Source: Fretibacterium fastidiosum (GTDB lineage Bacteria; Synergistota; Synergistia; Synergistales; Aminobacteriaceae). Taken from it: DNA of 64,000 nt. Positions within the stretch are counted from its first letter, which is position 1, and each line of letters starts with the position of its first letter. A program made the translations under genes and the position numbers. A model generated the notes under the pieces. It worked only from the letters and a program-made list of their open reading frames with translations, made no database searches and was not told the origin of the DNA. This document shows, one piece after another, positions 49,712-58,105 of this stretch. Where the stretch lies: positions 310,001 through 374,000 of the forward strand of contig NZ_OZ209244.1 in NCBI RefSeq assembly GCF_964642095.1. Direction: 5' to 3'.

Positions 49712-50113
49712 TCAGGACGCCACCCCCACCTCCCCTCCCGACCACAGCCGCGCGGCCTCCCGCCGCGGGACCCCGACGTGAACGAATGTCCCGTAGAAAC
49801 GCAGCTCCCAGCCCGGCAGGCTGCCCAGCCTCCGCACGAGGCAGCTGAAGTCCTCCATCGAGCCCTCCGCGGGCCGGACGTCCGCGGCGCAGCCGATCAG
49901 GTGACGGGAGTTGGACACCCCGCCAACCTCCGCGTTGTGCCGCCCACAGCGAAAGCCGCTGTTCACGACGACGGGGCCACCCCACGCCCTCCGCAGTCCC
50001 TCCAGCCACAGCACCAGGAGGGCCGCGGGCCGTCCCGTGCCGCAGCAGGGACACCGAAATTCATCGATCCGGAAAAACTCAGGACCGCACTTCACCACGG
50101 GCCTCCGCAACAA
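49712..50113 (-). CDS. M15-type (D-Ala-D-Ala carboxypeptidase-like) murein peptidase
   Basis: A 133-residue protein of the Peptidase_M15_3 type. Zinc-site elements: VNSGFRCGRHNAEVGG, SRHLIGCAADVRP (His and Asp ligands) and FVHVGV (last His). A Cys pair, FRCPCCG, lies near the N-terminus. Such domains occur in phage endolysins and in small cell-wall enzymes. There is no signal peptide, so release would need a holin or lysis. It overlaps the upstream YvrJ-like gene by 35 bases, making it the last gene of a four-gene cluster. Confidence 0.8.
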   Translation of the reverse strand: MLRRPVVKCGPEFFRIDEFRCPCCGTGRPAALLVLWLEGLRRAWGGPVVVNSGFRCGRHNAEVGGVSNSRHLIGCAADVRPAEGSMEDFSCLVRRLGSLPGWELRFYGTFVHVGVPRREAARLWSGGEVGVAS

Positions 50114-50294
50114 AATTTTGCAGGTCCCCGATCCCCGGCGACAGCCTGCACGTCTGGCAGTGGCGCAACAGGACGATGGCCTCCCGCAGGGCCCGCAGCT
50201 CCCGCTCCATCCGAAGCAGCAGAAACGCGGCGACCACCACGGAAAAACCGCCCTGAAGTGCCGCGCCGACGAACGCCTCCAAACGATCCATCAA
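50079..50294 (-). CDS. YvrJ family small membrane protein
   Basis: Seventy-one residues with one membrane span (ALQGGFSVVVAAFLLLRMERE) and a charged helix, the YvrJ pattern. The size and topology also resemble a holin, which would suit the overlapping M15 peptidase. A CQTC pair lies in the tail. Function unknown. Confidence 0.65.
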   Translation of the reverse strand: MMDRLEAFVGAALQGGFSVVVAAFLLLRMERELRALREAIVLLRHCQTCRLSPGIGDLQNFVAEARGEVRS

Positions 50295-50402
50295 GTCCTC
50301 CTCTCGACTTTTCCCCGCATCGCGGGGTTAAAAAAGACCGGGGCGTCCCCCGGTCCGTCATTTCAGATGCGCATCCTTCCACCTCACGGCCGCTCTGCGC
50401 CG

Positions 50403-50612
50403 CTACAGGCTCACCGGGGTGCTGCTGACGGTCACGAACTCCGCGCCCACGATGGCCACAGGCTCCGGCGAGTAGATGGCCTTGTTCGCGATCATCCCCT
50501 CCATGAGGGCCTTCACCGCCGATGCCTCCGCGTCGGGCTTCGCGTGGTTGAGGGTGCTGGAAATGCTCCGGGCATCGGCATCCTTGAACTTCAACTTCAG
50601 GCTGACAGACAA
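50403..50612 (-). CDS. DUF2922 family protein
   Basis: Sixty-nine residues: VSLKLKFKDADARSISSTLNHAK, AVKALMEGMIANKAIY and EFVTVSSTPVSL match the DUF2922 pattern of small proteins with an alternating strand/helix layout. It sits between DUF1659 and YvrJ genes, the arrangement also known from Firmicutes. The ribosome site is strong. Function unknown. Confidence 0.75.
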   Translation of the reverse strand: MSVSLKLKFKDADARSISSTLNHAKPDAEASAVKALMEGMIANKAIYSPEPVAIVGAEFVTVSSTPVSL

Positions 50613-50660
50613 ACGATCACCTCCCTTCTCTCACCAATTGACAACGATCGGGTCCCCTTC

Positions 50661-50888
50661 CTACTGCCTCTCCAGGGTTCGGACCTCGGTCCGCTCCACC
50701 CGCGTCACGGGATGGGCCAGAACAGGGGCCACGAGCTCCGCCACGTTCACGATCGCCTCAGGGTCCGCCCCGCCGCGGATGCCCGCAAGGGAACAGCTCT
50801 TCACCATCGTGCTGCCCGTCTTCGGATTCTTACCCGCGTTGAGCTTCAGGGCCACCGTGCTCCGCCTCAGCGTGCTGCTCACCGGCAT
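50661..50888 (-). CDS. DUF1659 family protein
   Basis: Seventy-five residues: TLRRSTVALKLNAGKNPKTG, VKSCSLAGIRGGADPEAIV and AELVAPVLAHPVTRVERTEV fit DUF1659. GGAGGT lies 6 bases before the ATG, and a near-consensus promoter lies just upstream. First gene of the DUF1659-DUF2922-YvrJ-M15 cluster. Function unknown. Confidence 0.75.
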   Translation of the reverse strand: MPVSSTLRRSTVALKLNAGKNPKTGSTMVKSCSLAGIRGGADPEAIVNVAELVAPVLAHPVTRVERTEVRTLERQ

Positions 50889-50942
50889 ACTCTCACCTCC
50901 TCTCCTGTGGATTTCACCACGTCACCCCCTTTCGTAAATATA

Positions 50943-50970
50943 AGTATATAACATATTCTATTATTGTCAA
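50943..50970 (-). promoter_or_regulatory. Promoter of the DUF1659 cluster
   Basis: TTGACA and TATACT, 16 bases apart, in a strongly AT-rich stretch on the minus strand. Confidence 0.75.
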
Positions 50971-51048
50971 GGGGTGATTCGCAATAAATTTGGGGACGAC
51001 CTCAAAGGCCGTCCCCATCGGGACATTTTCGGCTGCCCCCTCCAACAG

Positions 51049-51070
51049 GCCTCCCCTTAGGGGAGGCAGG
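51049..51070. repeat. Palindromic repeat fragment, CCTCCCC hairpin only
   Basis: GCCTCCCCTTAGGGGAGGC, the core hairpin of the repeat family without its flanks. Confidence 0.55.
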
Positions 51071-51072
51071 AC

Positions 51073-51100
51073 AAAAAGACGGCCCCCGAAGGGGCCGTCC
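51073..51100 (-). terminator. Intrinsic terminator of the pilin gene
   Basis: On the minus strand GACGGCCCC-TTCG-GGGGCCGTC is followed by TTTTT. Confidence 0.9.
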
Positions 51101-51120
51101 CATGTGCCGTGCCTTTTGGA

Positions 51121-51620
51121 CTAGCGGGCCACCATCCACACAACCTTGTGGGTGGTATTGATCGACGGGGTCGTGTTCGCAGGAGCACTCGTAGCATCCG
51201 TGGTGCTGATAAGGGCCAGGGTATCCTTCTTGCCCTCCAGCTTCTTCATGACCTCGTCCATCGTGCTGCTCATCTTCAACTTTTCCAGGTCAACGCCCAC
51301 AAACCAGTTCTTGTTCGTATTGGACTTGAACAGATAACCCTTACCGTCCGCAAATCTCTCGGATTGTCCGTATAGCCCTTCAGAGCATCGACGGTCACCG
51401 TACCAGGAAGAAGGCCGTTCACGGCAGCGATCGCATCCATGCTGTCCGCATAGAACATCATCGTTGCAGCTTTCAGGCTGCGAAGGTTGCTGACGATGTT
51501 GGACGCCTCGGCAGAAGCCGTCGCGGAACCGCTGGAGAGCAGCATGGCCGCCGCAAGGATACCGATAATGACGATGACGATCAGGAGCTCGACGAGAGTG
51601 AAACCTTTGCGCATTTTCAT
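51121..51620 (-). pseudogene. pilA: Type IV major pilin, apparent frameshift
   Basis: The start at 51620 (AAGGAGG, 8 bases) gives a class III leader MKMRKG followed by FTLVELLIVIVIIGILAAAML, the prepilin cleavage site and N-terminal helix. The first frame reads through DALKGYTDNPRDLRTVR and then becomes nonsense. In another frame from about 51375, ERFADGKGYLFKSNTNKNWF continues as LEKLKMSSTMDEVMKKLEG and ends HKVVWMVAR at 51121, just before the terminator. One missing base near 51360-51375 would restore a pilin of about 166 residues. It has its own promoter and lies first downstream of pilC. Loss or sequencing error cannot be told apart here. Confidence 0.8.
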
Positions 51621-51673
51621 GATAAATTCCTCCTTAAATTTTTGTCCCACCCACTGTGGAACTTAATGATGAA

Positions 51674-51701
51674 ATTATAAAGCTTTCAGGACTATAATCA
51701 A
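51674..51701 (-). promoter_or_regulatory. Promoter of the pilin gene
   Basis: TTGATT and TATAAT with 16-base spacing, located between pilC and the pilin gene. It would let the filament subunit be made in excess of the assembly proteins. Confidence 0.75.
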
Positions 51702-51720
51702 TAGGTCTAAAGGCTCATAT

Positions 51721-52956
51721 TTACATCTGAGACATGGCCGCCGTGATGGGGCCGAAGATGGCCAAGGCGATCACCGCCACGAGCCCACCCACGAACATGA
51801 TCATTATCGGTTCCATCAGGGAGGTCATGGCCTTGATCTGCTCGTCCAGCTCCTGGTCGTACCACCTGGCCACGCGCTCCAGCATGTCGTCCAGGTGGCC
51901 CGTCTCCTCGCCGATGCGCATCATCTGGCACACCAGGATGGGGAACACCTTCGCCCGCTTCGCGGCGTCCCCCAGGTGGACGCCCTGCTTGGCGGAGGCC
52001 TGGAGGTCCGCAAAGCCCTGCCGGATCACCTCGTTGCCCGCAGCGTTTTCTGCCATCTCGAGGCCCCTCAGGATGGGGACCCCTGCGGTGACCAGGGCCG
52101 CCAGCGTCTGGGTGGCCCGGGCCATGCCGGACTTGAACACCAGGCTCTTGATGACCGGCAGCTTCAGCTTCACCCGATCCATCATGGGCTTCGTGGCCTT
52201 GCTCCTCAGGAGGAAGCCCAGCACCCCGACGACGGCCAGCGTCCAGATCACGATGCTCAGCCAGTTTTCGGTGCAGTACTCGCCCAGGCTGAAGAGCATC
52301 TCGGTCAGCGCGGGGAGCTCGATGTTCATCCCCCTGAAGACCTGCTGGAACTTCGGCAGGATGAAGGCGATGAACACCACCACCACGGCCACGGCGAAGA
52401 AGATGACGAAGCTGGGGTAGAACATGGCGGAACGGATCTTGCTCTTCAGCGCCGCCTGCTTCTCCAAGAGCCCCGCCACGCGCTCCAGCGAGTTGTCCAG
52501 GAGACCCCCCTCCTCGCCCGCCTGGACGAGGGAGATCATCATGTTGTTGAAGACCGACGGGTGCGCCCTCATGGCCTGGCTCATGGGGATGCCGCGGTCC
52601 AGCCGCCCCTTCACGTCGAGCAGCACGTCCTTGAAGACCATGCTCCGCTCCTGCTCCGCGATGATGTCGATGGCCATGGAGAGGGTCAGGCCCGCCTGGA
52701 CCATCGTCGCCATCTGGCGAAAGAACACCATCTTCGCCTTGGCGGGCACCGCGCCGATGCGCTGCAGCTTCTCGAAGAACGACAGCCCGGCTCCGCTGCT
52801 CCCCACCTCCCGGCCTCCCGCCGTCGCGGCGTTCATGGAGAGCACCAAAAGCCCCTTCTCCCGCAGGGCCTGAAGCGCAAGTCCCTGGCTCTCCGCCTCC
52901 AGCTGCCCCTCCTGGATGTTGCCGTCCGAGGCGCGCACGCGATACTTGAAATTCAT
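51721..52956 (-). CDS. pilC: Type IV pilus inner-membrane platform protein (GspF/PilC family)
   Basis: A 411-residue platform protein that couples PilB and PilT to the growing pilus. Two T2SSF repeats are visible: about 75-200 (FRQMATMVQAGLTLSMAIDI, VFNNMMISLVQAGEEGGLLD) and 280-400 (MARATQTLAALVTAGVPILR, RIGEETGHLDDMLERVARWY). Three membrane segments occur near 178-202, 230-250 and 382-405. The N-terminal strand-rich part (FKYRVRASDGNIQEGQLEAES) is typical. Encoded after pilT with a 64-base gap. Confidence 0.94.
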   Translation of the reverse strand: MNFKYRVRASDGNIQEGQLEAESQGLALQALREKGLLVLSMNAATAGGREVGSSGAGLSFFEKLQRIGAVPAKAKMVFFRQMATMVQAGLTLSMAIDIIAEQERSMVFKDVLLDVKGRLDRGIPMSQAMRAHPSVFNNMMISLVQAGEEGGLLDNSLERVAGLLEKQAALKSKIRSAMFYPSFVIFFAVAVVVVFIAFILPKFQQVFRGMNIELPALTEMLFSLGEYCTENWLSIVIWTLAVVGVLGFLLRSKATKPMMDRVKLKLPVIKSLVFKSGMARATQTLAALVTAGVPILRGLEMAENAAGNEVIRQGFADLQASAKQGVHLGDAAKRAKVFPILVCQMMRIGEETGHLDDMLERVARWYDQELDEQIKAMTSLMEPIMIMFVGGLVAVIALAIFGPITAAMSQM

Positions 52957-53020
52957 CGTTTACCTCCCAAAGTCTTCAGAAAGGCCTGCCGGGGCCCGAT
53001 GGGCCAGGTTTGCAGGGGCC

Positions 53021-54100
53021 TCACAACGTTCCCTGCGACAGGATGCGCTGGAGCTCCTTGGGGTCGTAGGCGTAGGCCATCGCGGCGTCGCGGCTCAGGA
53101 TGCCTTCGCCCACCAGGTCCGCCAGGCACTGCTCCATCGTGTGCATACCCGTGGCGGCCCCCGTCTGGATCGCCGTCCGGATCTGGCTCGTCTTGCCCTC
53201 GCGGATGCAGTTGCGGATGCCGGGGTTCGCGATGAGGAGCTCCGTGGAGCAGACGCGGCCGCTGCTCCCCCTGGGGATCAGCTGCTGGGAGCAGATGCCC
53301 ACCAGGACCGACGCCAGCTGGATGCGGATCTGCGCCTGCTGGTGCGGGGGAAAGACGTCGATCAGGCGGTCCACGGACTGGGAGGCGTCCTGGGTGTGCA
53401 GCGTGCCCAGCACGAGGTGTCCCGTCTCCGCGGCGGTGATGGCCGCCTGGATCGTCTCGAGGTCACGCAGCTCTCCGATGAGGATCACGTCGGGGTCCTG
53501 GCGCAGGACGTGCTTTAGGGCCTCGGCGAAGCTGGAGGTGTCGGAGCCCACCTCCCGCTGGTGGACCACGCAGTTCTGCGGCCGATGGACGTACTCGATG
53601 GGGTCCTCGATCGTGACGATGTGGTCGGATCGCGTTCGGTTGATCTCGTCCACCAGGGCGGCCAGCGTGGTGCTCTTTCCGTGTCCCGTCGGCCCCGTCA
53701 CCAGGAACAGCCCCCGGCGCCGGTGGGCGACCTCCTCCAGCTCCCGCGGCAACTCCAGCTCCCGGAGCGTCCGAATCCTCATGGGGATCAGCCGGAACGC
53801 CGCAGCGATGCCCCGCATATCGCGGTAGCAGTTGCCTCGGAAACGCGCCTCCATGCCGTTCCCCACGTGGGAAAAGCTGAAGTCCAGCTCGTGGGTCTCC
53901 ATGAACTTCTTGTACTGTTCGGGCGAGATGACCTCCAGGAGGGCGCGCTCCACCTCCTCGAAGGTCATGGGCGCCGTGCCCCCCACGGGGTTCAGAATGC
54001 CGTCAACACGAATCGCGGGCGCAATGCCGACCCCCAGATGAAGGTCGCTCGCGTCCTTCTCTATGACCAGATCCAGCAGGGATCTCAAGGTTATTTCCAC
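53021..54100 (-). CDS. pilT: Type IV pilus retraction ATPase
   Basis: A 359-residue hexameric ATPase driving pilus retraction and twitching. Seen: N-terminal DLVIEKDASDLHLGVGIAP, Walker A LVTGPTGHGKSTTLAALVDE, IEDPIEYVHRPQNCVVHQRE, the Walker B strand DPDVILIGELRDLETIQAA, the His box LGTLHTQDASQSVDRLI and a C-terminal DLVGEGILSRDAAM. Length is normal. It follows pilB after 28 bases. Confidence 0.95.
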   Translation of the reverse strand: MEITLRSLLDLVIEKDASDLHLGVGIAPAIRVDGILNPVGGTAPMTFEEVERALLEVISPEQYKKFMETHELDFSFSHVGNGMEARFRGNCYRDMRGIAAAFRLIPMRIRTLRELELPRELEEVAHRRRGLFLVTGPTGHGKSTTLAALVDEINRTRSDHIVTIEDPIEYVHRPQNCVVHQREVGSDTSSFAEALKHVLRQDPDVILIGELRDLETIQAAITAAETGHLVLGTLHTQDASQSVDRLIDVFPPHQQAQIRIQLASVLVGICSQQLIPRGSSGRVCSTELLIANPGIRNCIREGKTSQIRTAIQTGAATGMHTMEQCLADLVGEGILSRDAAMAYAYDPKELQRILSQGTL

Positions 54101-54128
54101 TAGATACCGCCTCCTGAGGCAACAGCCT

Positions 54129-56405
54129 TTATAGCGTGCTGGTCAAGACCTCTTCCAGCGAGGTGAACCCGGCCAGCGCGGCGTTGATGCCGGACTGGCG
54201 CAGCGTCTTCATGCCCTTCTCGATGGCCGCATTGCGGAGGTCCAGGTTGCTGGCCCCCTCCAGGACCATGCGGCGAAGGTCGTCGTCCAACACCATGATC
54301 TCATAGATACCGCGCCGCCCCTTGTAGCCGTTGCGGCACTCGTTGCACCCCCGTGCCCTGAACGCACGGGTCCCCACCGGAACGCGCAGCTCCTCGCACG
54401 TCTTGGGCGCCAGCTCGTACTCCTCGCGGCACAGGGGGCACAGCCGGCGCACCAGGCGCTGGGCGATGACCCCCGACAGCGACGCGGAGACCAGGAACGC
54501 CGCCACCCCCATGTCCACCATACGGGTGGCGGCGCTGGGGGCGTCGTTGGTGTGCAGCGTCGAGAGCACGAAGTGTCCCGTCAGCGCCGCACGGATGGCG
54601 ATCTGCGCCGTCTTCTGGTCGCGAATCTCTCCCACCATGACCTTGTCGGGGTCCTGGCGCAGGATGGACCGGAGGGCGGACTCGAAGGTCAGCCCCGCCT
54701 TCTCGTTGACGAAAACCTGGTTGATGCCGGCGACGGAGAACTCCACGGGGTCCTCCACCGTGATGATGTTGACGTCCGGCTGGTTGATCCTCTGGAGCAT
54801 GGAGTAGAGCGTCGTGGACTTTCCGCTTCCCGTGGGGCCCGTCACCAGCATGATGCCCCAGGGCATCTCGCAGAACATCTGAATCTTCTCCATGTCGTCC
54901 GGCTCCAGGCCCAGGCGGTCCAACCCCACGTTGGAGCTCTCCTGATCCAGGATACGAAGGACGGCCTTCTCCCCGTTCATCGTCGGCAGGATGCTGGCGC
55001 GAAGGTCGATGCGCCGCCCGTCGACGCGGATGAGGATGCGGCCGTCCTGGGGCTTGCGCCTCTCCGCGATGTCCATGCCGCTCATGATCTTGATGCGGGA
55101 CGCCACAGAGGGGTGCAGGGACACGGGGTACTCGAAGGCGGTGTAGAGCTGCCCGTCGACGCGGAACCTGACGCGGGCGCTCTTCTCGTAGGCCTCCACG
55201 TGGATGTCCGACGCCCCCTCGCGCACCGCCTGCTGAAGCAGGTTGCCGACCAGCTGGATGACGGGGGCGTCCTCCGTGCTCGCCGTCACGTCCAGCTCCT
55301 TGTTGATCTCGGTGTCCGGGTCGATCTCGACGATGGCCTCCTCCAGGTTGTTCTGGAGGTTGTAGAGGCGATCCAGGTTCTTGGCGATCTCCTCGTGGGT
55401 GGAGATGCCGATCTTGAGGTTGCGGCCCGTCAGCATGCGGATCTCGTCCTGGGCCAGGAGGTCCAGGGGGTTCGACATGGTGATGAGGAGGAGACCATCG
55501 TCAACGATGGTCAGGGGTATCAGGCTCAGGCGCTCCGCCACGGCGCGGGGCACCATCTTGATGGCCTCCGGCATCGGGTGGTAGCGCGTCAGCGAGAAGA
55601 GCGGCAGGCGCAGCTGGGTGGACAGGGCCTCCGCCAGGCGCGTGTCCGAGATGATCCCTTCGGAGATGAATATCTCCCCCAGCCTCTTTCCTGTAGTTTT
55701 CTGCAGCTGCAGCGCCTGGGCCAGCTGCTCCTTCGTGATGGCCCCGGCCTGGATCAGGACGTCGCCCAACCGGGGCTGCTTCATCTGGAGTGCCGCGACG
55801 CTCGGCACGATGGCGGAGTTCATGCTCTGCCCCACCTCAGGTTCTCCCTGCGGCGCAGGGCCGACGCCCTGCTGGCCTGGGATCGGCCCCAGGGGAGCCT
55901 GTACGCCGCCCAGGGGCACCCCGACAGCCGGGCCCCGCTGCATCCCGGGCACCGCCGCAGCGCCGGGCATCCTGCCCTCCATCAGGGCCTCGCGAATCTC
56001 CTGCGCCGGCGCCAGGGCAAAGCGCAGAGGGATAGGCAGCTTCGTCCTCAGCATGTCCTGGGTGGCGACGTCCAGAGGGTCCGCGATCGCGATCAGGAGG
56101 ACGGAGCCCCGCTCCTGGAACTCCAGGGGGAAGACGTTGAACTTCTCCATCAGCTCCCGCGGGCACTCGTTCTGGGCGGCGATATTCGCCATGTAGTCCG
56201 ACACCTTCACCACGGGCAGCATGAACTGCAGGCCCAAAGCTTCCGTCAGCTGCCGGTCCGTCAGGAACCCCAGCTCGACCAGGATCGCGCCGATGCGCTT
56301 CTGAGGATTTTTCGCCTGCTCCTCCAGCGCGCGCTGCAGGGCTTCCGGCGCCACCCTGCGCGACCGCAGCAGTATCTCACCAATTTTCTTCCGAGTTGCC
56401 CCCAT
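54129..56405 (-). CDS. pilB: Type IV pilus assembly ATPase with two MshEN domains
   Basis: A 758-residue extension ATPase, longer than the usual 560 because it has two N-terminal MshEN domains (residues 1-145 and 205-350), a fold that binds cyclic di-GMP through R-x-G-x-I-L and ALxxQ helices. A Pro/Gly/Gln-rich linker joins them. The ATPase core has ASDIHVEAYEKSARVRFRVD, Walker A LVTGPTGSGKSTTLYSMLQ, ITVEDPVEFSVAGINQV, Walker B VMVGEIRDQKTAQIAIRAA and LSTLHTNDAPSAATRM. The four-cysteine zinc site (CPLCREEYE, CNECRNGYKG) is present. First gene of pilB-pilT-pilC-pilin. Confidence 0.95.
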   Translation of the reverse strand: MGATRKKIGEILLRSRRVAPEALQRALEEQAKNPQKRIGAILVELGFLTDRQLTEALGLQFMLPVVKVSDYMANIAAQNECPRELMEKFNVFPLEFQERGSVLLIAIADPLDVATQDMLRTKLPIPLRFALAPAQEIREALMEGRMPGAAAVPGMQRGPAVGVPLGGVQAPLGPIPGQQGVGPAPQGEPEVGQSMNSAIVPSVAALQMKQPRLGDVLIQAGAITKEQLAQALQLQKTTGKRLGEIFISEGIISDTRLAEALSTQLRLPLFSLTRYHPMPEAIKMVPRAVAERLSLIPLTIVDDGLLLITMSNPLDLLAQDEIRMLTGRNLKIGISTHEEIAKNLDRLYNLQNNLEEAIVEIDPDTEINKELDVTASTEDAPVIQLVGNLLQQAVREGASDIHVEAYEKSARVRFRVDGQLYTAFEYPVSLHPSVASRIKIMSGMDIAERRKPQDGRILIRVDGRRIDLRASILPTMNGEKAVLRILDQESSNVGLDRLGLEPDDMEKIQMFCEMPWGIMLVTGPTGSGKSTTLYSMLQRINQPDVNIITVEDPVEFSVAGINQVFVNEKAGLTFESALRSILRQDPDKVMVGEIRDQKTAQIAIRAALTGHFVLSTLHTNDAPSAATRMVDMGVAAFLVSASLSGVIAQRLVRRLCPLCREEYELAPKTCEELRVPVGTRAFRARGCNECRNGYKGRRGIYEIMVLDDDLRRMVLEGASNLDLRNAAIEKGMKTLRQSGINAALAGFTSLEEVLTSTL

Positions 56406-56766
56406 TGCGACGCTCCTTCTGTATCACCGTTCAAACACGCCCGACCGGCGCCCTCCGCCAGGGGACGTTACGCAAAATGTTTCAGCGTCCAACGTCATCC
56501 GCACACAGCAGAAGACGGCAAAAGCACCCGACGTTTCACCTCCTTTTATTCTATCACGAATCGACGTGCATTCCGCACAACCTGCCCGCATCGACTCCCG
56601 TCAGGATTATCGGCACTCCGGACGGCCCGGAACAGGGGGCTCGTCCACGCCCCTTCGGGATGAAAAAAGGCGCGCCGTGAGGTATACTCTCAAGGACGCC
56701 ATGCGCCGCGCCCGCAGATTCGGAGGGCGCGCGGGCGAGATCGCTGCCGAACGGGAGATGAACGCT
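56406..56766. other. Divergent intergenic region, pilB / hisS
   Basis: No gene is visible. TATACT at 56683 is a plausible -10 for hisS. TAGAAT at 56553-56548 (minus), followed by AAAGGAGG, is a plausible signal towards pilB, with a leader of about 135 bases. I see no T-box upstream of hisS. Confidence 0.4.
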
Positions 56767-58026
56767 ATGGAGATCAAAGCGCCGCGGGGAGTACGGGACA
56801 TCCTGCCCGAGGAATCGTGGAAGTGGGCTTACGTCGTGAACACGGCGGCCAGGACGATGGCCGATTTTGGATTTTCCGAGGTGCATCTGCCCCTCTTCGA
56901 GCAGACGGAGCTCTTCGCCCGTGGCGTCGGGGACACCACGGATATCGTGGAGAAGGAGATGTACACCTTCACCGACCGCGGCGGCAGGAGCCTCACCCTG
57001 CGCCCGGAGGGCACGGCCAGCATGGTGAGGGCCGCGGTGGAGAACGGGCTGTGCGCCCAGGGCACTGCGGCGAAGCTGTGGTGCTGGGGCCCCATGTTCC
57101 GGTACGAACGGCCCCAGAAGGGGCGTTACCGCCAGTTCTATCAGATCGACGCCGAGTACCTGGGGGTGGCGGGCCCCATGGCCGACGTGGAGACCATCGA
57201 CCTCTCCGCGGAACTCTTCCGCCGTCTGGGCATGAAGAACCTGGAGGTCGTCATCAACTCCGTGGGGTGCCCCAGGTGCCGCCCCGTCTACCGGGAGGCC
57301 CTGCTCCAGCACTTCCAGGCCCGGCGGGGCGAGCTGTGCGAAACGTGCCTCGAGCGCATGGACCGGAACCCCCTGCGGATACTGGACTGCAAGGAGCCGG
57401 GGTGCGGCACCGTGGCCGACGCGGCCCCCGCCATCTACGAGTCGCTGTGCGACGAGTGTCGCAGCCACTTCGAGGAGGTCCGATCGGGCCTCGAACGCCT
57501 GAGCTTCCGCTACCGCCTGGACAAGCGGCTGGTGCGGGGCCTGGACTACTACACGAAGACGGCCTACGAGATCCTCTCGGGGGACCTGGGGGCTCAGAAC
57601 GCCGTGTGCGGCGGCGGGCGCTACGACAACCTCTCCGAGGCCATCGGCGGCCCCCGCCTGCCCGGCGTCGGCTTCGCCTGCGGCCTCGACCGCATCGTCC
57701 TGGTGATGGAGCAGCAGGGCTGCACCTTCGGGCGCAGACCGCAGGCCAGGGCCTACGTGGCGGCGCTTGACGGCGCTTCGCGGGGGGCGGCCCAGGTCCT
57801 GGCCCACGAGCTGCGGCGCGCGGGCGTCGCAGCGGAACAGGACACGGCGGACCGAAGCTTCAAGGCGCAGATGAAGAACGCCGGCGCCTCCGGCGCGCGC
57901 TGGGCCTGCATCCTGGGGCCGGAGGAGCTGGCGAAGGGTTGCGCGGCGGTCAGGGACCTGGAGGAGGGCAGTCAGACGGAGGTGCCCCTGGCTCAGGTGC
58001 CCGATTACATCCAGAACCACGAATAA
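56767..58026 (+). CDS. hisS: Histidyl-tRNA synthetase
   Basis: A 419-residue class II synthetase charging tRNA-His. Seen: IKAPRGVRDILPEES, motif 1 region FSEVHLPLFEQTELFARGVG, motif 2 LRPEGTASMVRAAVEN with MFRYERPQKGRYRQFYQID, the histidine motif RGLDYYTKTAYEIL, motif 3 GVGFACGLDRIVLVMEQ and the anticodon-binding domain at the C-terminus. GGGAG sits 9 bases before ATG 56767, which is preferred over the in-frame ATG at 56758 that touches the ribosome site. Monocistronic. Confidence 0.96.
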   Translation: MEIKAPRGVRDILPEESWKWAYVVNTAARTMADFGFSEVHLPLFEQTELFARGVGDTTDIVEKEMYTFTDRGGRSLTLRPEGTASMVRAAVENGLCAQGTAAKLWCWGPMFRYERPQKGRYRQFYQIDAEYLGVAGPMADVETIDLSAELFRRLGMKNLEVVINSVGCPRCRPVYREALLQHFQARRGELCETCLERMDRNPLRILDCKEPGCGTVADAAPAIYESLCDECRSHFEEVRSGLERLSFRYRLDKRLVRGLDYYTKTAYEILSGDLGAQNAVCGGGRYDNLSEAIGGPRLPGVGFACGLDRIVLVMEQQGCTFGRRPQARAYVAALDGASRGAAQVLAHELRRAGVAAEQDTADRSFKAQMKNAGASGARWACILGPEELAKGCAAVRDLEEGSQTEVPLAQVPDYIQNHE

Positions 58027-58056
58027 ACCTCCGGGGAACCGGGGGCGTCGACACGA

Positions 58057-58090
58057 CGAGGGGGAGAGGACGCGCGTCCTCTCCCCCTCG
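58057..58090. terminator. Perfect 34-base palindrome between convergent genes
   Basis: CGAGGGGGAGAGGACGC is followed directly by its reverse complement, between hisS and the MshEN gene. Probably a bidirectional terminator, although neither side has a T-run. Confidence 0.55.
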
Positions 58091-58105
58091 CCTCCTGTCC
58101 TGCCT

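Noticed and set aside
56406..56766. T-box leader for hisS
   Set aside because: No T-box consensus or antiterminator/terminator pair is visible between the promoter-like box and the start codon.
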